A stretch of DNA of 64,000 bases from contig JAGHVO010000036.1 of the NCBI GenBank assembly GCA_018064245.1, positions 1 through 64,000 of the forward strand, in the 5' to 3' direction. Made by a program: the position numbers and the translations under genes. Every line of letters begins with the position of its first letter. Position 1 is the first letter of the stretch. Below are positions 37,011-46,474 of the stretch, piece after piece. The DNA comes from Candidatus Colimorpha pelethequi (GTDB lineage Bacteria; Bacteroidota; Bacteroidia; Bacteroidales; P3). The notes beneath the pieces were generated by a model. The model saw nothing but the letters and a program-made list of their open reading frames with translations, was not told the origin of the DNA and ran no database searches.

Positions 37011-39164
37011 ATGAATCGTTCTCGAGGAAAGGACATCATGCAGAAAAACTCATTTACATATAATATTAACCTTGACGTTGACGTTGACCTTGACGTTGAC
37101 CTTGACCTTAACCTTGACTTTGACCATTCTCGGTTCTCGGTTCTCAAATTCTTACTTCTTCTCTTTCTTTTGTGCGACTGTTCCGCTTGGGCTCAACAGA
37201 CCGACACCCTGAAACGCACCACGCTTGAGGAGGTAAGGATTTCGGAAAACAAGGCGCCCTCGGAGCAGAAGTCCATCACCCCGACGCAAGTGGTCTCCGC
37301 GGAAAAAATCGAGCAATTGGGAGCCTTGCAAGTGAGCGACGTGCTGAAACACATTGCCGGAGTAACGCTGAAGGACTACGGCGGCGTGGGAGGCGTGAAG
37401 ACCGTCTCTGCACGTGGCTTGGGCAGCCAATTCTCCACACTGACCATTGACGGCGTGGCGGTAAGCGACGCCCAAAACGGACAGATAGACCTGAGTCGAT
37501 ACACGACAGGCGAAAGCGCCTACATCAGTTTTTGCAACGGACAACAAGACAACCTCCTACAGACGGCTCGGAGTTTCGCCGCCGGCAACGTAGTGAACAT
37601 GGAAACCCACGCACCTCAATTCTTCCTTGCCGAAAAGACAAACCTATCGGTAGGCATCGATTGCGGCTCCTTCGGGCTCCTCTCTCCCCACCTACAGTTG
37701 GAACGCAAAGTCAACGACAAACTCTCCTTGTCCCTCTTCGCAAACTACCTTCAGTCAAAAGGAGACTATCCCTTCACCATACACTACACCAACAACCAAA
37801 ACGACAGCAGCAGTCTGGCTCGCCGAGAGCACTCCGAGACCAAGATGCTGACCACCGACTTGAATCTTTTCTACACCATCAACTCCCGACAAAGACTCTC
37901 GGCAAAAATACATTGGATGAAATCCGACCTCAACCTGCCAGGACCCGTGATTTTCTACACACAGAAAGCGTCCGAATCATCCACTTCAGACATCCTTTTC
38001 GTGCAGACAAAATACGGCTGGAAGTCGAAAAGCAAGAAATGGGAATTGAGCGCCGTGGGAAAATACCAGCAAACCGCCGACACCTACACCGACACCCTCA
38101 GTCACCTCTTCAACAGCTACTTTCAACAAGAAGGGTATCTTTCCAGGACATTGCTGTTCCACGCGTCCAAACACCTCAATTTCAGCTTTGCCAACGACGG
38201 AGCACTGAACACGCTTCACAGCAACAAAACCGACAACAACGAGGTAACGCGCTGGACCACACTGCATGTTTTGGCAGCCAACGCACAATGGAACCGCTTG
38301 ACGCTAAGCGGAAACGTCCTCCTAAACAACACCCATGAGCAAAACCTTAACCTTGACCATGATCTTAACCATTGGATAAAGGGTTCCCCCTATTTCGGAA
38401 TCAACCTCTTGGCATTTCAGCGCAACGACTCCCTCCTGCTTAATAGCCACTCGCTACGGCTACGCTATTTCTTCAAGGAAAACTACCGCATTCCCAACTT
38501 CAGCGAGCTCTATTTTTCTGAATACCACGACGAACTGCGCCCAGAAAAAGCCCTGCAACACAACATAGGACTGACCTACAACGCCTATCGGGACAGCCTG
38601 TGGAATCTCGGTGGCGTGAATGCCTTGCTGACCGTCGACGGATACTACAACCGCGTAAGCGACAAAATCATAGCCATACCGACCCGCAGCATGTTCCTAT
38701 GGACAATGATGAACCTCGGCAACGTAAATATCTTGGGAGTTGACACAAAAGCCGACATACAATTCTCCTGCGGGAATTGGGAAACCACACTGACGGGGAC
38801 TTATAGTTACCAACATGCAATAGACAAAACCAACTCCGAAGACAAGACCTACGGACACCAAATCGCCTACACCCCACGGCATTCAGGATCGCTATCATGC
38901 TATGTTGCAAACCCATACTTGGATTTTGGTTACAATGCCACATTTGTGGGCCTGCGATACAGCGGCAATCAAAACATCCCCAAAAACGCACTTTCCGCCT
39001 ATGTTGATCAAGGCATCGTGGTGGCACATACCTTCGACCTAAAACAGGGCGAGTTGAAACTCAGAGCGCAAATGCTCAACCTCCTTGACGTACAATACGA
39101 AATCGTGAAGAACTACCCAATGATGGGAAGGAACTTCAGGATATCCGTTAGCTGGGAGCTATGA
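37011..39164 (+). CDS. btuB: TonB-dependent cobalamin receptor (BtuB-like)
   Basis: A 717-residue TonB-dependent receptor. A plug domain starts after the signal peptide (IEQLGALQVSDVLKHIAGVT, GVKTVSARGLGSQFSTLTIDG). The 22-strand barrel ends SWEL. Control by a B12 riboswitch supports cobalamin or corrinoid uptake at the outer membrane. The N-terminus is odd: the signal segment (VLKFLLLLFLLCDCSAWAQ, about 44-62) is preceded by about 19 residues of alternating Asp and Val/Leu (NLDVDVDLDVD...), encoded by CTTGACGTTGAC words. No start codon lies between that stretch and the signal segment. Confidence 0.92.
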   Translation: MNRSRGKDIMQKNSFTYNINLDVDVDLDVDLDLNLDFDHSRFSVLKFLLLLFLLCDCSAWAQQTDTLKRTTLEEVRISENKAPSEQKSITPTQVVSAEKIEQLGALQVSDVLKHIAGVTLKDYGGVGGVKTVSARGLGSQFSTLTIDGVAVSDAQNGQIDLSRYTTGESAYISFCNGQQDNLLQTARSFAAGNVVNMETHAPQFFLAEKTNLSVGIDCGSFGLLSPHLQLERKVNDKLSLSLFANYLQSKGDYPFTIHYTNNQNDSSSLARREHSETKMLTTDLNLFYTINSRQRLSAKIHWMKSDLNLPGPVIFYTQKASESSTSDILFVQTKYGWKSKSKKWELSAVGKYQQTADTYTDTLSHLFNSYFQQEGYLSRTLLFHASKHLNFSFANDGALNTLHSNKTDNNEVTRWTTLHVLAANAQWNRLTLSGNVLLNNTHEQNLNLDHDLNHWIKGSPYFGINLLAFQRNDSLLLNSHSLRLRYFFKENYRIPNFSELYFSEYHDELRPEKALQHNIGLTYNAYRDSLWNLGGVNALLTVDGYYNRVSDKIIAIPTRSMFLWTMMNLGNVNILGVDTKADIQFSCGNWETTLTGTYSYQHAIDKTNSEDKTYGHQIAYTPRHSGSLSCYVANPYLDFGYNATFVGLRYSGNQNIPKNALSAYVDQGIVVAHTFDLKQGELKLRAQMLNLLDVQYEIVKNYPMMGRNFRISVSWEL
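37067..37127 (+). repeat. In-frame CCTTGACGTTGAC repeats within btuB
   Basis: A tandem series of GACCTTGAC/GACGTTGAC units inside the btuB reading frame, coding for alternating Asp and Leu/Val. Related words occur again within btuB near 38341-38372, just after it near 39176, and at 40738-40765. Confidence 0.85.
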
Positions 39165-39240
39165 CGAAAAGAAAACTTTGACCTTGACAATTCTCAACCC
39201 TTCAAATCCACAAATCTTCTAATCTTTAAATCATTATTTT

Positions 39241-40287
39241 ATGAAAAAAATCATTATCGCAATCTTTGCCATCGCATTATTCAATGCTTGTCAAAAAGAG
39301 GTAGAACCCATTCAACCCATCAGCGACGCAAGCACCTTCGACACCTGGATTCTGAACGAAGGCGGATGGGGCAACAACGACGCCGAGCTGAGCAAGCTGA
39401 ACAGCCAGACCGGCAAGATCAGCAACGACGTATTTGCATCTCAAAACGGTCGTGGACTCGGCGACGTGGCGCAAGACATCATACAATACGGCAGCAAACT
39501 TTATGTCACGGTGTGGAACTCCAACACTATTGAAGTAGTGGACCCCAAAACAGGAAAATCCATCAAGCAAATCCCCATGGGCCAGCGCGGTCCGCGCCAC
39601 CTGCTCGGTCACGAGGGCAAGGTGTATGTAACCTGCTACGACAAAACGGTGGTCCGAATCGACACCACCACGCTCACACTCGACGCAGCAGCATGCACCT
39701 TGAGCGGCATGCAACCCGAAACGCTCTGTCAGCTGAACGGCAAGATCTACGTTGCCAACAGCTGGGAATACCAAGGCGGAAACCCAGTATATGACAACAC
39801 CCTGTCCGTAGTCGATCTTGCCACTTTCCGTGAAGAGAAGAAAATCCAGGTAGGCACCAACCCCACCATCGTAGCACCTATAGACGACAATCACATTCTA
39901 CTTACCGGCCAAGGAAGCGACGGGGAGAACACCTTGATGGTGCTCGACCTCAGCGCCGAGACAATGCAATCGCTCGGAGTGAAGGCTACGGGATGCGACC
40001 TGTACCAAAACAAATGCTATAGCTATTACCAAAACTGGACCACGGGAGAGACCCAGCTGCAATGCACCAATCTCAGCACCATGGAGACCACACCTATCAG
40101 TCTCGCCGAAGCGCACCTCACCTCCCCCTACGGCATCAAGGTCAACCCAACAACAGGCAACATCCTCATCACCGACGCCCTCGACTATATGAGCAATGGC
40201 GACGTGGCATGCATCACCCCCACAGGAAAACTCCTCTGGAAAAGCGAGACATCGGTAGGACCCTCCAAAATCGTGTTTGTGAAATAG
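39241..40287 (+). CDS. btuG: BtuG-like surface lipoprotein, YncE/DUF5074 beta-propeller
   Basis: A 348-residue protein with a lipoprotein signal (MKKIIIAIFAIALFNAC, lipobox Cys17). The body has repeats of a seven-bladed propeller (YVTVWNSNTIEVVDPKTGKS, VYVTCYDKTVVRIDTTTL, LSVVDLATFREEKKIQVGTN). In Bacteroides, BtuG lipoproteins of this fold cap BtuB and capture B12 on the cell surface. Its position right after the riboswitch-controlled btuB supports that role. The identification is by fold and context, not by search. Confidence 0.82.
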   Translation: MKKIIIAIFAIALFNACQKEVEPIQPISDASTFDTWILNEGGWGNNDAELSKLNSQTGKISNDVFASQNGRGLGDVAQDIIQYGSKLYVTVWNSNTIEVVDPKTGKSIKQIPMGQRGPRHLLGHEGKVYVTCYDKTVVRIDTTTLTLDAAACTLSGMQPETLCQLNGKIYVANSWEYQGGNPVYDNTLSVVDLATFREEKKIQVGTNPTIVAPIDDNHILLTGQGSDGENTLMVLDLSAETMQSLGVKATGCDLYQNKCYSYYQNWTTGETQLQCTNLSTMETTPISLAEAHLTSPYGIKVNPTTGNILITDALDYMSNGDVACITPTGKLLWKSETSVGPSKIVFVK

Positions 40288-40320
40288 CACCACACCCATT
40301 CGCTATTCACTAAAAATTCG

Positions 40321-40329
40321 TACCTTTGC
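40321..40329 (+). promoter_or_regulatory. -7 promoter box (TACCTTTGC), possibly leaderless
   Basis: TACCTTTGC ends three bases before the ATG at 40333, so the transcript would start at or after the start codon region. Confidence 0.7.
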
Positions 40330-40332
40330 AGC

Positions 40333-40743
40333 ATGCAATTCAAACTCACCTATACAGAAGTAGAGAACTTAATCTCTCAAAAGACAGGCAAAAAGCTGCC
40401 TCTCATCTATGGCGGACCTCACACAGTGCGCATCAGTTATGAAGTGAACGTGCTTTTCAAGACCACCAGCGTGGGGCTTGACATCACGGTGGAGGGGATA
40501 CGCGGGTCGGACATTTTCCTCTCCTACGGAGGAGGAATGGCAATAGATATGATGGTGAAGACGGCATTGAGTCGCGTGCAAGGGCAACCCGGTGCAGATA
40601 TGTTGGAGCAACTGGACAACAGTCGCCTGGTGCTTCATTTGGGCAAAAACCCTCAGCTTGGACTGCTCTTCGAACATCTTGTATTACAAGACATCCACTT
40701 CGACGAGCAGTCTATCATGATTGATTTCGTACCCAGACCTTGA
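40333..40743 (+). CDS. Conserved hypothetical protein, 136 residues
   Basis: A soluble protein without a signal or membrane segment; the middle part is rich in Gly (FLSYGGGMAIDMMVK) and beta strands alternate with VLFKTTSVGLDITVEG. I do not recognise the family. A strong TACCTTTGC box immediately upstream and a clean ATG support a real gene. It converges on rlmH, with only 25 bases of CCTTGACC words between them. Confidence 0.75.
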   Translation: MQFKLTYTEVENLISQKTGKKLPLIYGGPHTVRISYEVNVLFKTTSVGLDITVEGIRGSDIFLSYGGGMAIDMMVKTALSRVQGQPGADMLEQLDNSRLVLHLGKNPQLGLLFEHLVLQDIHFDEQSIMIDFVPRP

Positions 40744-40768
40744 CCTTGACTTTGACCTTGACTAATTC

Positions 40769-41242
40769 TCAAGCATTGTGATATTTTTCACCCTTGAGGA
40801 TGGTAAAACCACGGTAAAGCTGTTCCACAAAAAACAAGCGCACCATCTGGTGGTTGAAAGTCATCTGGGAAAGTGAGATTTTATCGGTCGCAGCCTTATA
40901 AACGGAGGGTGCGAAACCGAAAGCGCCGCCCACCACAAAAGTAAGGTTGCGGACACCTGCATTCATCTGTTTTTGAAGATATTCCGAAAAACCTACGGAG
41001 GTAAATTCTTTCCCGTGCTCGTCCAAAAGCACCACTCTGTCTGCACCTTCCAGATGCTTGAGAATCTGAACACCCTCTTTTTCCTTGACCTCCTCGGGAC
41101 TAAGTCGGGCAGCATCTTTCAATGCGGGAATTACAACCAATTCAAAATTGACATAGTGCTTGAGCCGTTTTACATAGTCGTCAATACCCGTCTGAATATA
41201 AGGGATATCGGTCTTGGAAACTACGAGGAGACGAAGAATCAT
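40769..41242 (-). CDS. rlmH: 23S rRNA (pseudouridine1915-N3)-methyltransferase
   Basis: A 157-residue SPOUT-class methyltransferase. Its knot motif FVVGGAFGFAPSVY near residues 102-115 and LSQMTFNHQMVRLFFVEQLYRGFTI are hallmarks of RlmH. It methylates N3 of pseudouridine 1915 in helix 69. Length is normal. The gene upstream is a methyltransferase of unrelated type, 23 bases away. Confidence 0.96.
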   Translation of the reverse strand: MILRLLVVSKTDIPYIQTGIDDYVKRLKHYVNFELVVIPALKDAARLSPEEVKEKEGVQILKHLEGADRVVLLDEHGKEFTSVGFSEYLQKQMNAGVRNLTFVVGGAFGFAPSVYKAATDKISLSQMTFNHQMVRLFFVEQLYRGFTILKGEKYHNA

Positions 41243-41265
41243 GGCTGCGAGTTATGAGTTATGAA

Positions 41266-42255
41266 TTACGAATCAAAAAGTTCTCTGCCCAATGAAGCGT
41301 CTGCAGAAAGGATAATGAATGGCGCAAAACGGATAGCGTCAATCCGATTGAGCAGTTTGGCGATCCAACGTTTGAAAAGCCAATGATGGGTATTGTACCA
41401 GCCATTCTCGACACCAAGAGCATATCCATATTGCTGCAGCAAATCCTTGTAGTCCGAAATAGGCAAAATACGTTCCGTCCAACTACCCGTGCGCGGGTCA
41501 CAAGTATTAAAATCATCCCCTAACAAATTGGGGACATCGCTTTTCACTGCAGCGAGAATGTCAGCATAGACCAAGCCTCTCGTGTCGTGCGCCCATCGTT
41601 GCGCTATCGACTCATCCATTTCCGGGAAAGCGCTGAGAATATACTCATACCTGAGCGTGAAAAAGTTGGGATTTTCGGAAGAGCCAATCTCGTCGTCACG
41701 CATAGCCTTGCGTAATTTGCGACAAACATGACGATTGCAAGGATTGGAGGCCGTGGTAAAAAGCAGCAACGGTGCTTGCTGACCCATCGAAGCCAAGTCT
41801 CCAAAAAAAGAATCCAGACAATAAACATGCTCAATCACATCCATGCCAGCAACGGCATCTGGATATTCACCCTGAGCTTGCATCCACTTTTTCAACGACT
41901 TGGAATCGCCCGTAAGGATTACGTCAGGGCCAATGCCAACCGCGTCGGCAAGTACCGAGACAGTCTTTGCTGCGGCAGGATTGACATCAATATAGACCAC
42001 CTGTCGCCACCCCATTTGTTTGGCGACAATGCTCAAAATGCCGTGGCCACCACCATAGTCCACCAAAGTAGCCTCTTCAACAGGTTTGGACAAACGGCTC
42101 TCCAAAAACAGCAAACAATGCTGATAGATATCAAGATAATAGTCCAAAACAGGAAGCATCCTTTTCAGATAGTCACGCTGATAGGCGTCCAACGGAGAGC
42201 CTTGGGCGACGATCTTCGAGCAATGAGTTTGGAGTTGTTGAACTAAACCATCCAT
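41266..42255 (-). CDS. Class I SAM-dependent methyltransferase
   Basis: A 329-residue protein with a Rossmann SAM site: motif I VDYGGGHGILSI near residues 64-75, VVYIDVNP as motif II, and GMDVIEHVYCLD. The substrate is unknown. Its start overlaps the end of the FemAB-like gene by 13 bases, so they are co-transcribed and may act in one pathway, perhaps cell-envelope polymer modification. Confidence 0.8.
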   Translation of the reverse strand: MDGLVQQLQTHCSKIVAQGSPLDAYQRDYLKRMLPVLDYYLDIYQHCLLFLESRLSKPVEEATLVDYGGGHGILSIVAKQMGWRQVVYIDVNPAAAKTVSVLADAVGIGPDVILTGDSKSLKKWMQAQGEYPDAVAGMDVIEHVYCLDSFFGDLASMGQQAPLLLFTTASNPCNRHVCRKLRKAMRDDEIGSSENPNFFTLRYEYILSAFPEMDESIAQRWAHDTRGLVYADILAAVKSDVPNLLGDDFNTCDPRTGSWTERILPISDYKDLLQQYGYALGVENGWYNTHHWLFKRWIAKLLNRIDAIRFAPFIILSADASLGRELFDS

Positions 42256-43223
42256 TTTGATATACTGAAATATGATTTCTGGACGGCGCCAAAGGAACGA
42301 TAGAAATAGCCGATATCCTTATCCATGCTTCCTTCAAAATCAAACGATTGCGTTTTGCCCGAAAGTTCTTGGACAAGTGTCCAAAAAAGACATTCCGAAA
42401 CACCCCTCAACTGGCATTCTGGACTCAAGGCACCCAACAAAGCATAGGCGCAACGATCGTCAAAAGGTGCAAAAGTGGCACCTGCCAACCTTCCTTCTTC
42501 ATCTGCGAGGCCCAACAACAAACCCTGTCCACGCTGAATAGCCGTGCGGCAAACCCGTTCAATCAAATCCTTCGAGAGCACATCTTTTTCCCCTTTGGAT
42601 TTCCAGTAGCGATGGTGCAATTGGGCGAATTCGGTTGGGGAAATATCCACCCTATGTAGCAAAGGCATAGTCTTCTCTACCATCTTCTGCCGGTCTTTGC
42701 GACGAAATTCGGCAAAAACCGCTTCGGGATTGGAAATATCCTCAATACGATAGGTATAGCGGGTAGTTTGGCGAAATCCACGCCAATAGTACGGAAGCCA
42801 ATTGGTAAACTCGGGAGCGCAATTCTGCTGATAATAAGTCAAATGCAGATGTTTCAAACCGTCCAACAATTGTTCCATCACCTCCTCCTCGAAATGCGCA
42901 CGCTTCAAAGCATCCATATTGCGATGAGGATAGCGGAACCACGGACCGTTATACTGGGTCAACTGAGGCTGCAAAACATAGCGGAACCCCAATTTTGAAC
43001 CGATAAGATAAGGCAAAGCACCCGTAACAGCCCCTTGCTTGTCGTAGGCAAAAAGCACATCCCACCGCTTGCCCTCGCAAACCGTTTCCATCCACCAATA
43101 TTGCAGAAACAGAGGGATATTCGAGCCCTCTGTTTCGCATAGTTTTTTATAATCGAGAATGGACAAGGGAGGATGAGTGTTGAATGGAGCGGAAACACGA
43201 TAAATCAAGTTTCCACGATGCAC
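42243..43223 (-). CDS. FemAB/BioF2-like acyltransferase
   Basis: A 326-residue protein of GNAT-related FemAB/acyltransferase_6 style. It shows IPLFLQYWWMETVCEGKRWDVLFA and LPYYWRGFRQTTRYTYRIED, then FRRKDRQKMVEK and ECLFWTLVQ. Such enzymes transfer amino-acyl or peptidyl groups, often in peptidoglycan or polysaccharide synthesis. The start is GTG at 43223, seven bases after the OmpA stop, because the conserved N-terminal segment needs it. It overlaps the methyltransferase gene. Confidence 0.75.
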   Translation of the reverse strand: MHRGNLIYRVSAPFNTHPPLSILDYKKLCETEGSNIPLFLQYWWMETVCEGKRWDVLFAYDKQGAVTGALPYLIGSKLGFRYVLQPQLTQYNGPWFRYPHRNMDALKRAHFEEEVMEQLLDGLKHLHLTYYQQNCAPEFTNWLPYYWRGFRQTTRYTYRIEDISNPEAVFAEFRRKDRQKMVEKTMPLLHRVDISPTEFAQLHHRYWKSKGEKDVLSKDLIERVCRTAIQRGQGLLLGLADEEGRLAGATFAPFDDRCAYALLGALSPECQLRGVSECLFWTLVQELSGKTQSFDFEGSMDKDIGYFYRSFGAVQKSYFSISKWMV

Positions 43224-43229
43224 TATATT

Positions 43230-44156
43230 TTACTGAATCGTGATACTGACGCGATTGTTGGCAATGCGACCTTCGTAGGTATTGTTGTCGCCCAACGGAT
43301 CTGCCTCACCTTTGGCCTCAACCTCAATACGATACTCGGGAACGCCACGACGTATCAAAGCCTTTTTGATCTCCACGGCGCGCTGACGAGAAACGCCCAG
43401 ATTGTAGGCGGAAGTACCCACATTGTCGCTATAACCCGTAAGCAAAACTTCGAAACGATCGTTTTCCTTGAGATATTTGGCAAGATCGTCAAGCAATGAG
43501 TTGTAGGAATCCACAATGGTAGCATCGTTGGGGAAGAACTTCACGTTGTTGAAAGTCTTGGCACCTTCGGCGGCACTGGGGAAAAGGTTGACTTTTTTGG
43601 TTCCAAAATAGAGGACAAAACCAACCTGAATCAAATCAGGCAAAGTTTCCTCCATAGTAAAATATTCCGAACCTTTCCAATAGCGGTAATCGACTTGAGC
43701 CACATTGAGTTGCATTTTATTACGCATCTCCTCGGCAGTGGCCCAATCCTGAAAAATCTGCAATGATTTCAAAGCCTCCTCGCGACCTTTTTCCTCAAGC
43801 ATGGCACGCAAATCAGCATCTTTGATATCCGGATTGACAGCAAAGACGGCACAGATGCGCATAGGAGAACGAGAAACAGTTGTAAGATAATTAATTACTG
43901 GTTGAAAACTCTCCCAATTAGGGTGACGTACTGTTGAAAGTGAATCAATCTTTCTATAGTCAAAATCACAGAAATAGATATGCTTAGCGTCGAAAGTGAC
44001 GAACTTCCAAACAGAGTCGTAGTCAAGTTGGCGCACCTTATGTTTGCCTTCGATGAAAGGAGAAACCTCCTTTTTGTTCTTTTTTGAAGTCTGCGCCTGC
44101 AAAGAGAAAGAAGGAGCAATCAAGCAGATGGCCAAAAGCAAAAGAATCTTTTTCAT
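43230..44156 (-). CDS. OmpA-family peptidoglycan-binding protein
   Basis: A 308-residue exported protein with a signal peptide (residues 1-22, SFSLQAQ). A novel N-terminal domain of about 170 residues precedes the C-terminal OmpA domain (YLKENDRFEVLLTGYSDNVG, LGVSRQRAVEIKKALIRRG). The OmpA domain binds peptidoglycan. The N-terminal part is not recognised; its KHIYFCDFDYRKID sequence gives no clue. It follows ftsE with a 36-base gap. Confidence 0.85.
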   Translation of the reverse strand: MKKILLLLAICLIAPSFSLQAQTSKKNKKEVSPFIEGKHKVRQLDYDSVWKFVTFDAKHIYFCDFDYRKIDSLSTVRHPNWESFQPVINYLTTVSRSPMRICAVFAVNPDIKDADLRAMLEEKGREEALKSLQIFQDWATAEEMRNKMQLNVAQVDYRYWKGSEYFTMEETLPDLIQVGFVLYFGTKKVNLFPSAAEGAKTFNNVKFFPNDATIVDSYNSLLDDLAKYLKENDRFEVLLTGYSDNVGTSAYNLGVSRQRAVEIKKALIRRGVPEYRIEVEAKGEADPLGDNNTYEGRIANNRVSITIQ

Positions 44157-44192
44157 TTATATAGTTTTGAAATTTAAGTATTCGTATTTAAA

Positions 44193-44882
44193 TCATTTAT
44201 TGTCAGGATCAAGCAAAGTACCGTTTTCGCAACAAACCACACGCGACTGGTACTTGTCAATCATCATGAAGTCGTGAGTGGAGACCAACATTGTGGTATT
44301 GGAATTCTTGTTCAGATCCACCAACAAGCCAATGATTTCGGAGGAGGTGATGGGGTCAAGATTTCCCGTAGGTTCGTCAGCAAGAATAAGTTCGGGATTG
44401 TTGATAAGCGCACGCGCAATACCCACACGCTGCTGTTCTCCTTCCGAAAGGCGGTGCGGATATACGGACATCTTGTCTTTCATTCCCACCAGCTCAAGCG
44501 TTTTCATTATTTGAGCGTCGATTTCCTTGCGTTTCCATCCCGTAGCACGCAACACAAAATACAGATTGTCATATACATTGCGATCAGGAAGCAGACGGGC
44601 GTTTTGGAATACGATACCCAGCTTGCGACGCAACTTTGGAATCTCACGACGTTTGAGATGTTGCAGATCGAAGCCACATACCGAGGCCTCGCCATCATCC
44701 ACGGGAACGTCTCCATAAAGCATTCTCAACAACGAAGTCTTTCCCGCGCCACTCTTGCCGATGAGATAGACAAACTCGCCTCTACGCACCGAAAGATTGA
44801 CATGGGAGAGCAGCACTCCATCCTCATGGCAGACTGAAACATTCTTTAAAGAGATAACAGATTCGTGTATATCTTGATCCAT
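44193..44882 (-). CDS. ftsE: FtsE-like ABC transporter ATPase
   Basis: A 229-residue ABC ATPase. Walker A is [13 protein letters not shown] near residues 36-48, the signature is [15 protein letters not shown] and Walker B is [12 protein letters not shown]. Sequence and size match FtsE, which with FtsX regulates septal peptidoglycan hydrolases. No ftsX gene is adjacent. The M at 44882 is preferred to the ORF-track start, which lies 28 codons upstream in a non-conserved extension. Confidence 0.88.
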   Translation of the reverse strand: MDQDIHESVISLKNVSVCHEDGVLLSHVNLSVRRGEFVYLIGKSGAGKTSLLRMLYGDVPVDDGEASVCGFDLQHLKRREIPKLRRKLGIVFQNARLLPDRNVYDNLYFVLRATGWKRKEIDAQIMKTLELVGMKDKMSVYPHRLSEGEQQRVGIARALINNPELILADEPTGNLDPITSSEIIGLLVDLNKNSNTTMLVSTHDFMMIDKYQSRVVCCENGTLLDPDNK

Positions 44883-44991
44883 TTTTATCATCAATTTTGT
44901 AATGTAACGACAATGCGTTGTTTTTATTGTGCAGAGATGACAATTTGTGAGTTTTTGCCAACACAATGGAAGTTTTTCCTTTGCGATCAGT

Positions 44992-46461
44992 TCATCTCAG
45001 GCCGAAATCCTTCCAAAACGCGCGCGAAAACAGAATCAGCACCGTAAGACACTCCAGACGGCCCATCAGCATCACAAACGAGCACACAAACTTGGCGCTA
45101 ACCGTAAAACCCATATAGCTGCCAAATCCACCCGACAAGCCCAATCCCGGACCATAGCCAGTAATGCAACCCACCGTTGCGCCGATCGACTCGGTAGCAT
45201 TTATTCCACAGAGCATCAGCACCATAACGCTGAAGAAAAGAACGGCAAAATAGACAAAAGTCGTAACCATCACGTTCTTTACCAAATCCTCCGAGACAGG
45301 TTTGCCATTCAGGCGGACAGGATTAACCGCATGAGGATGCAGACGGTCGCTCAACGTGGTGCGCACATTGCGCATCAAAATCATCACACGCATTATTTTC
45401 AAGCCACCCGTGGTAGAACCCGCCATGCCGCCGCAGAGAGAGAGCAGCACAAAAAGAAACGCCAAAGGAGTCCACCACAAAGTAGTGTCGGCAGCCAAAG
45501 ACCCCGTGGTTGTCAGCATACTAATAGATTGCAGCACGCCGCACTGCAACGCCTCCGACCACGAATCGCCCATACGGAAATGCAACACACACGACGAGAA
45601 CAAGGAAACCGACACGCACAAAAACAGATAGAAGGAGAACTGTTCCAACTTACCTTTAAGACGTTTCCACTTGAGCGTGAAGAAAGAATAAACAAGTGCA
45701 AAGTTGATGCCACTGCAAAACATCGTCAACGCCAACAAATACTGCTGCGCCGAAGTCAGCGACGCCGCGCTGTCGTTGTAGATGGAGAACCCACCCGACG
45801 AGATGTTGGCAAAAACAAGATTGACGGCGTCCCAAAACTGCATTCCCGACAGCAGAAACGCCACCACGAAAAAGGTTGTCAGCAACAGATACACCCACAA
45901 CATGCGTCGAATTGTCGCGCCCATCGAGGTGGCAGTCTTTCCCGTATTGTCAGCCCCAGAGGCCTCAGCAGTGTAAAGTGAATATTTATTGATACCCAAA
46001 GAAGGTGTAATAGCAAGCACCAAAAGAATGATTCCAAAACCGCCGACCCACTGCATTACGCTTCGCCAAAACAGCAACGAAGCCGGCAGCGACTCTACCT
46101 GCGGGAATATCGTGGCACCTGTAGAAGTAAGGCCCGACATCGACTCGAAAAAAGCGTCTGCAAATCCCAATTCAGGGACCAATACCAAGAAAGGAATCGA
46201 CCCGAAAAGAGCCAGCACAATCCACAACAGCACAACCATGACGAAAGGCGTACGGCGGTCGGTGACCGAGGATTTGTCGAAAAGCACCACCAGCAGCGCT
46301 CCGCAACACAACGTAAAGCATCCCGTAACCAGCACCGAAAGTGCCGTACCATCAGAGAAATGCAACGCCGGAATCAGGCTCAGCAACATGGCACAGCCTT
46401 CCGCAATCAGCGGAACGCCCAAAAACCTTAGTATCGCTTTCCAATTCAACATTTCCGACAA
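44992..46461 (-). CDS. trkH: TrkH/KtrB-type potassium uptake subunit (second copy)
   Basis: A 489-residue membrane protein with about ten helices in four pore-like repeats. Filter-like segments include SMSGLTSTGATIFP, ISSGGFSIYN, TTGSLAAD and GCITGYGPG. TrkH-type proteins conduct K+ with the RCK regulator TrkA. It is the last gene of a trkA-trkH-trkH operon and 13 bases after the other copy. The two TrkH proteins share architecture but are clearly divergent. Confidence 0.93.
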   Translation of the reverse strand: MSEMLNWKAILRFLGVPLIAEGCAMLLSLIPALHFSDGTALSVLVTGCFTLCCGALLVVLFDKSSVTDRRTPFVMVVLLWIVLALFGSIPFLVLVPELGFADAFFESMSGLTSTGATIFPQVESLPASLLFWRSVMQWVGGFGIILLVLAITPSLGINKYSLYTAEASGADNTGKTATSMGATIRRMLWVYLLLTTFFVVAFLLSGMQFWDAVNLVFANISSGGFSIYNDSAASLTSAQQYLLALTMFCSGINFALVYSFFTLKWKRLKGKLEQFSFYLFLCVSVSLFSSCVLHFRMGDSWSEALQCGVLQSISMLTTTGSLAADTTLWWTPLAFLFVLLSLCGGMAGSTTGGLKIMRVMILMRNVRTTLSDRLHPHAVNPVRLNGKPVSEDLVKNVMVTTFVYFAVLFFSVMVLMLCGINATESIGATVGCITGYGPGLGLSGGFGSYMGFTVSAKFVCSFVMLMGRLECLTVLILFSRAFWKDFGLR

Positions 46462-46474
46462 ATAGCATTATTAA

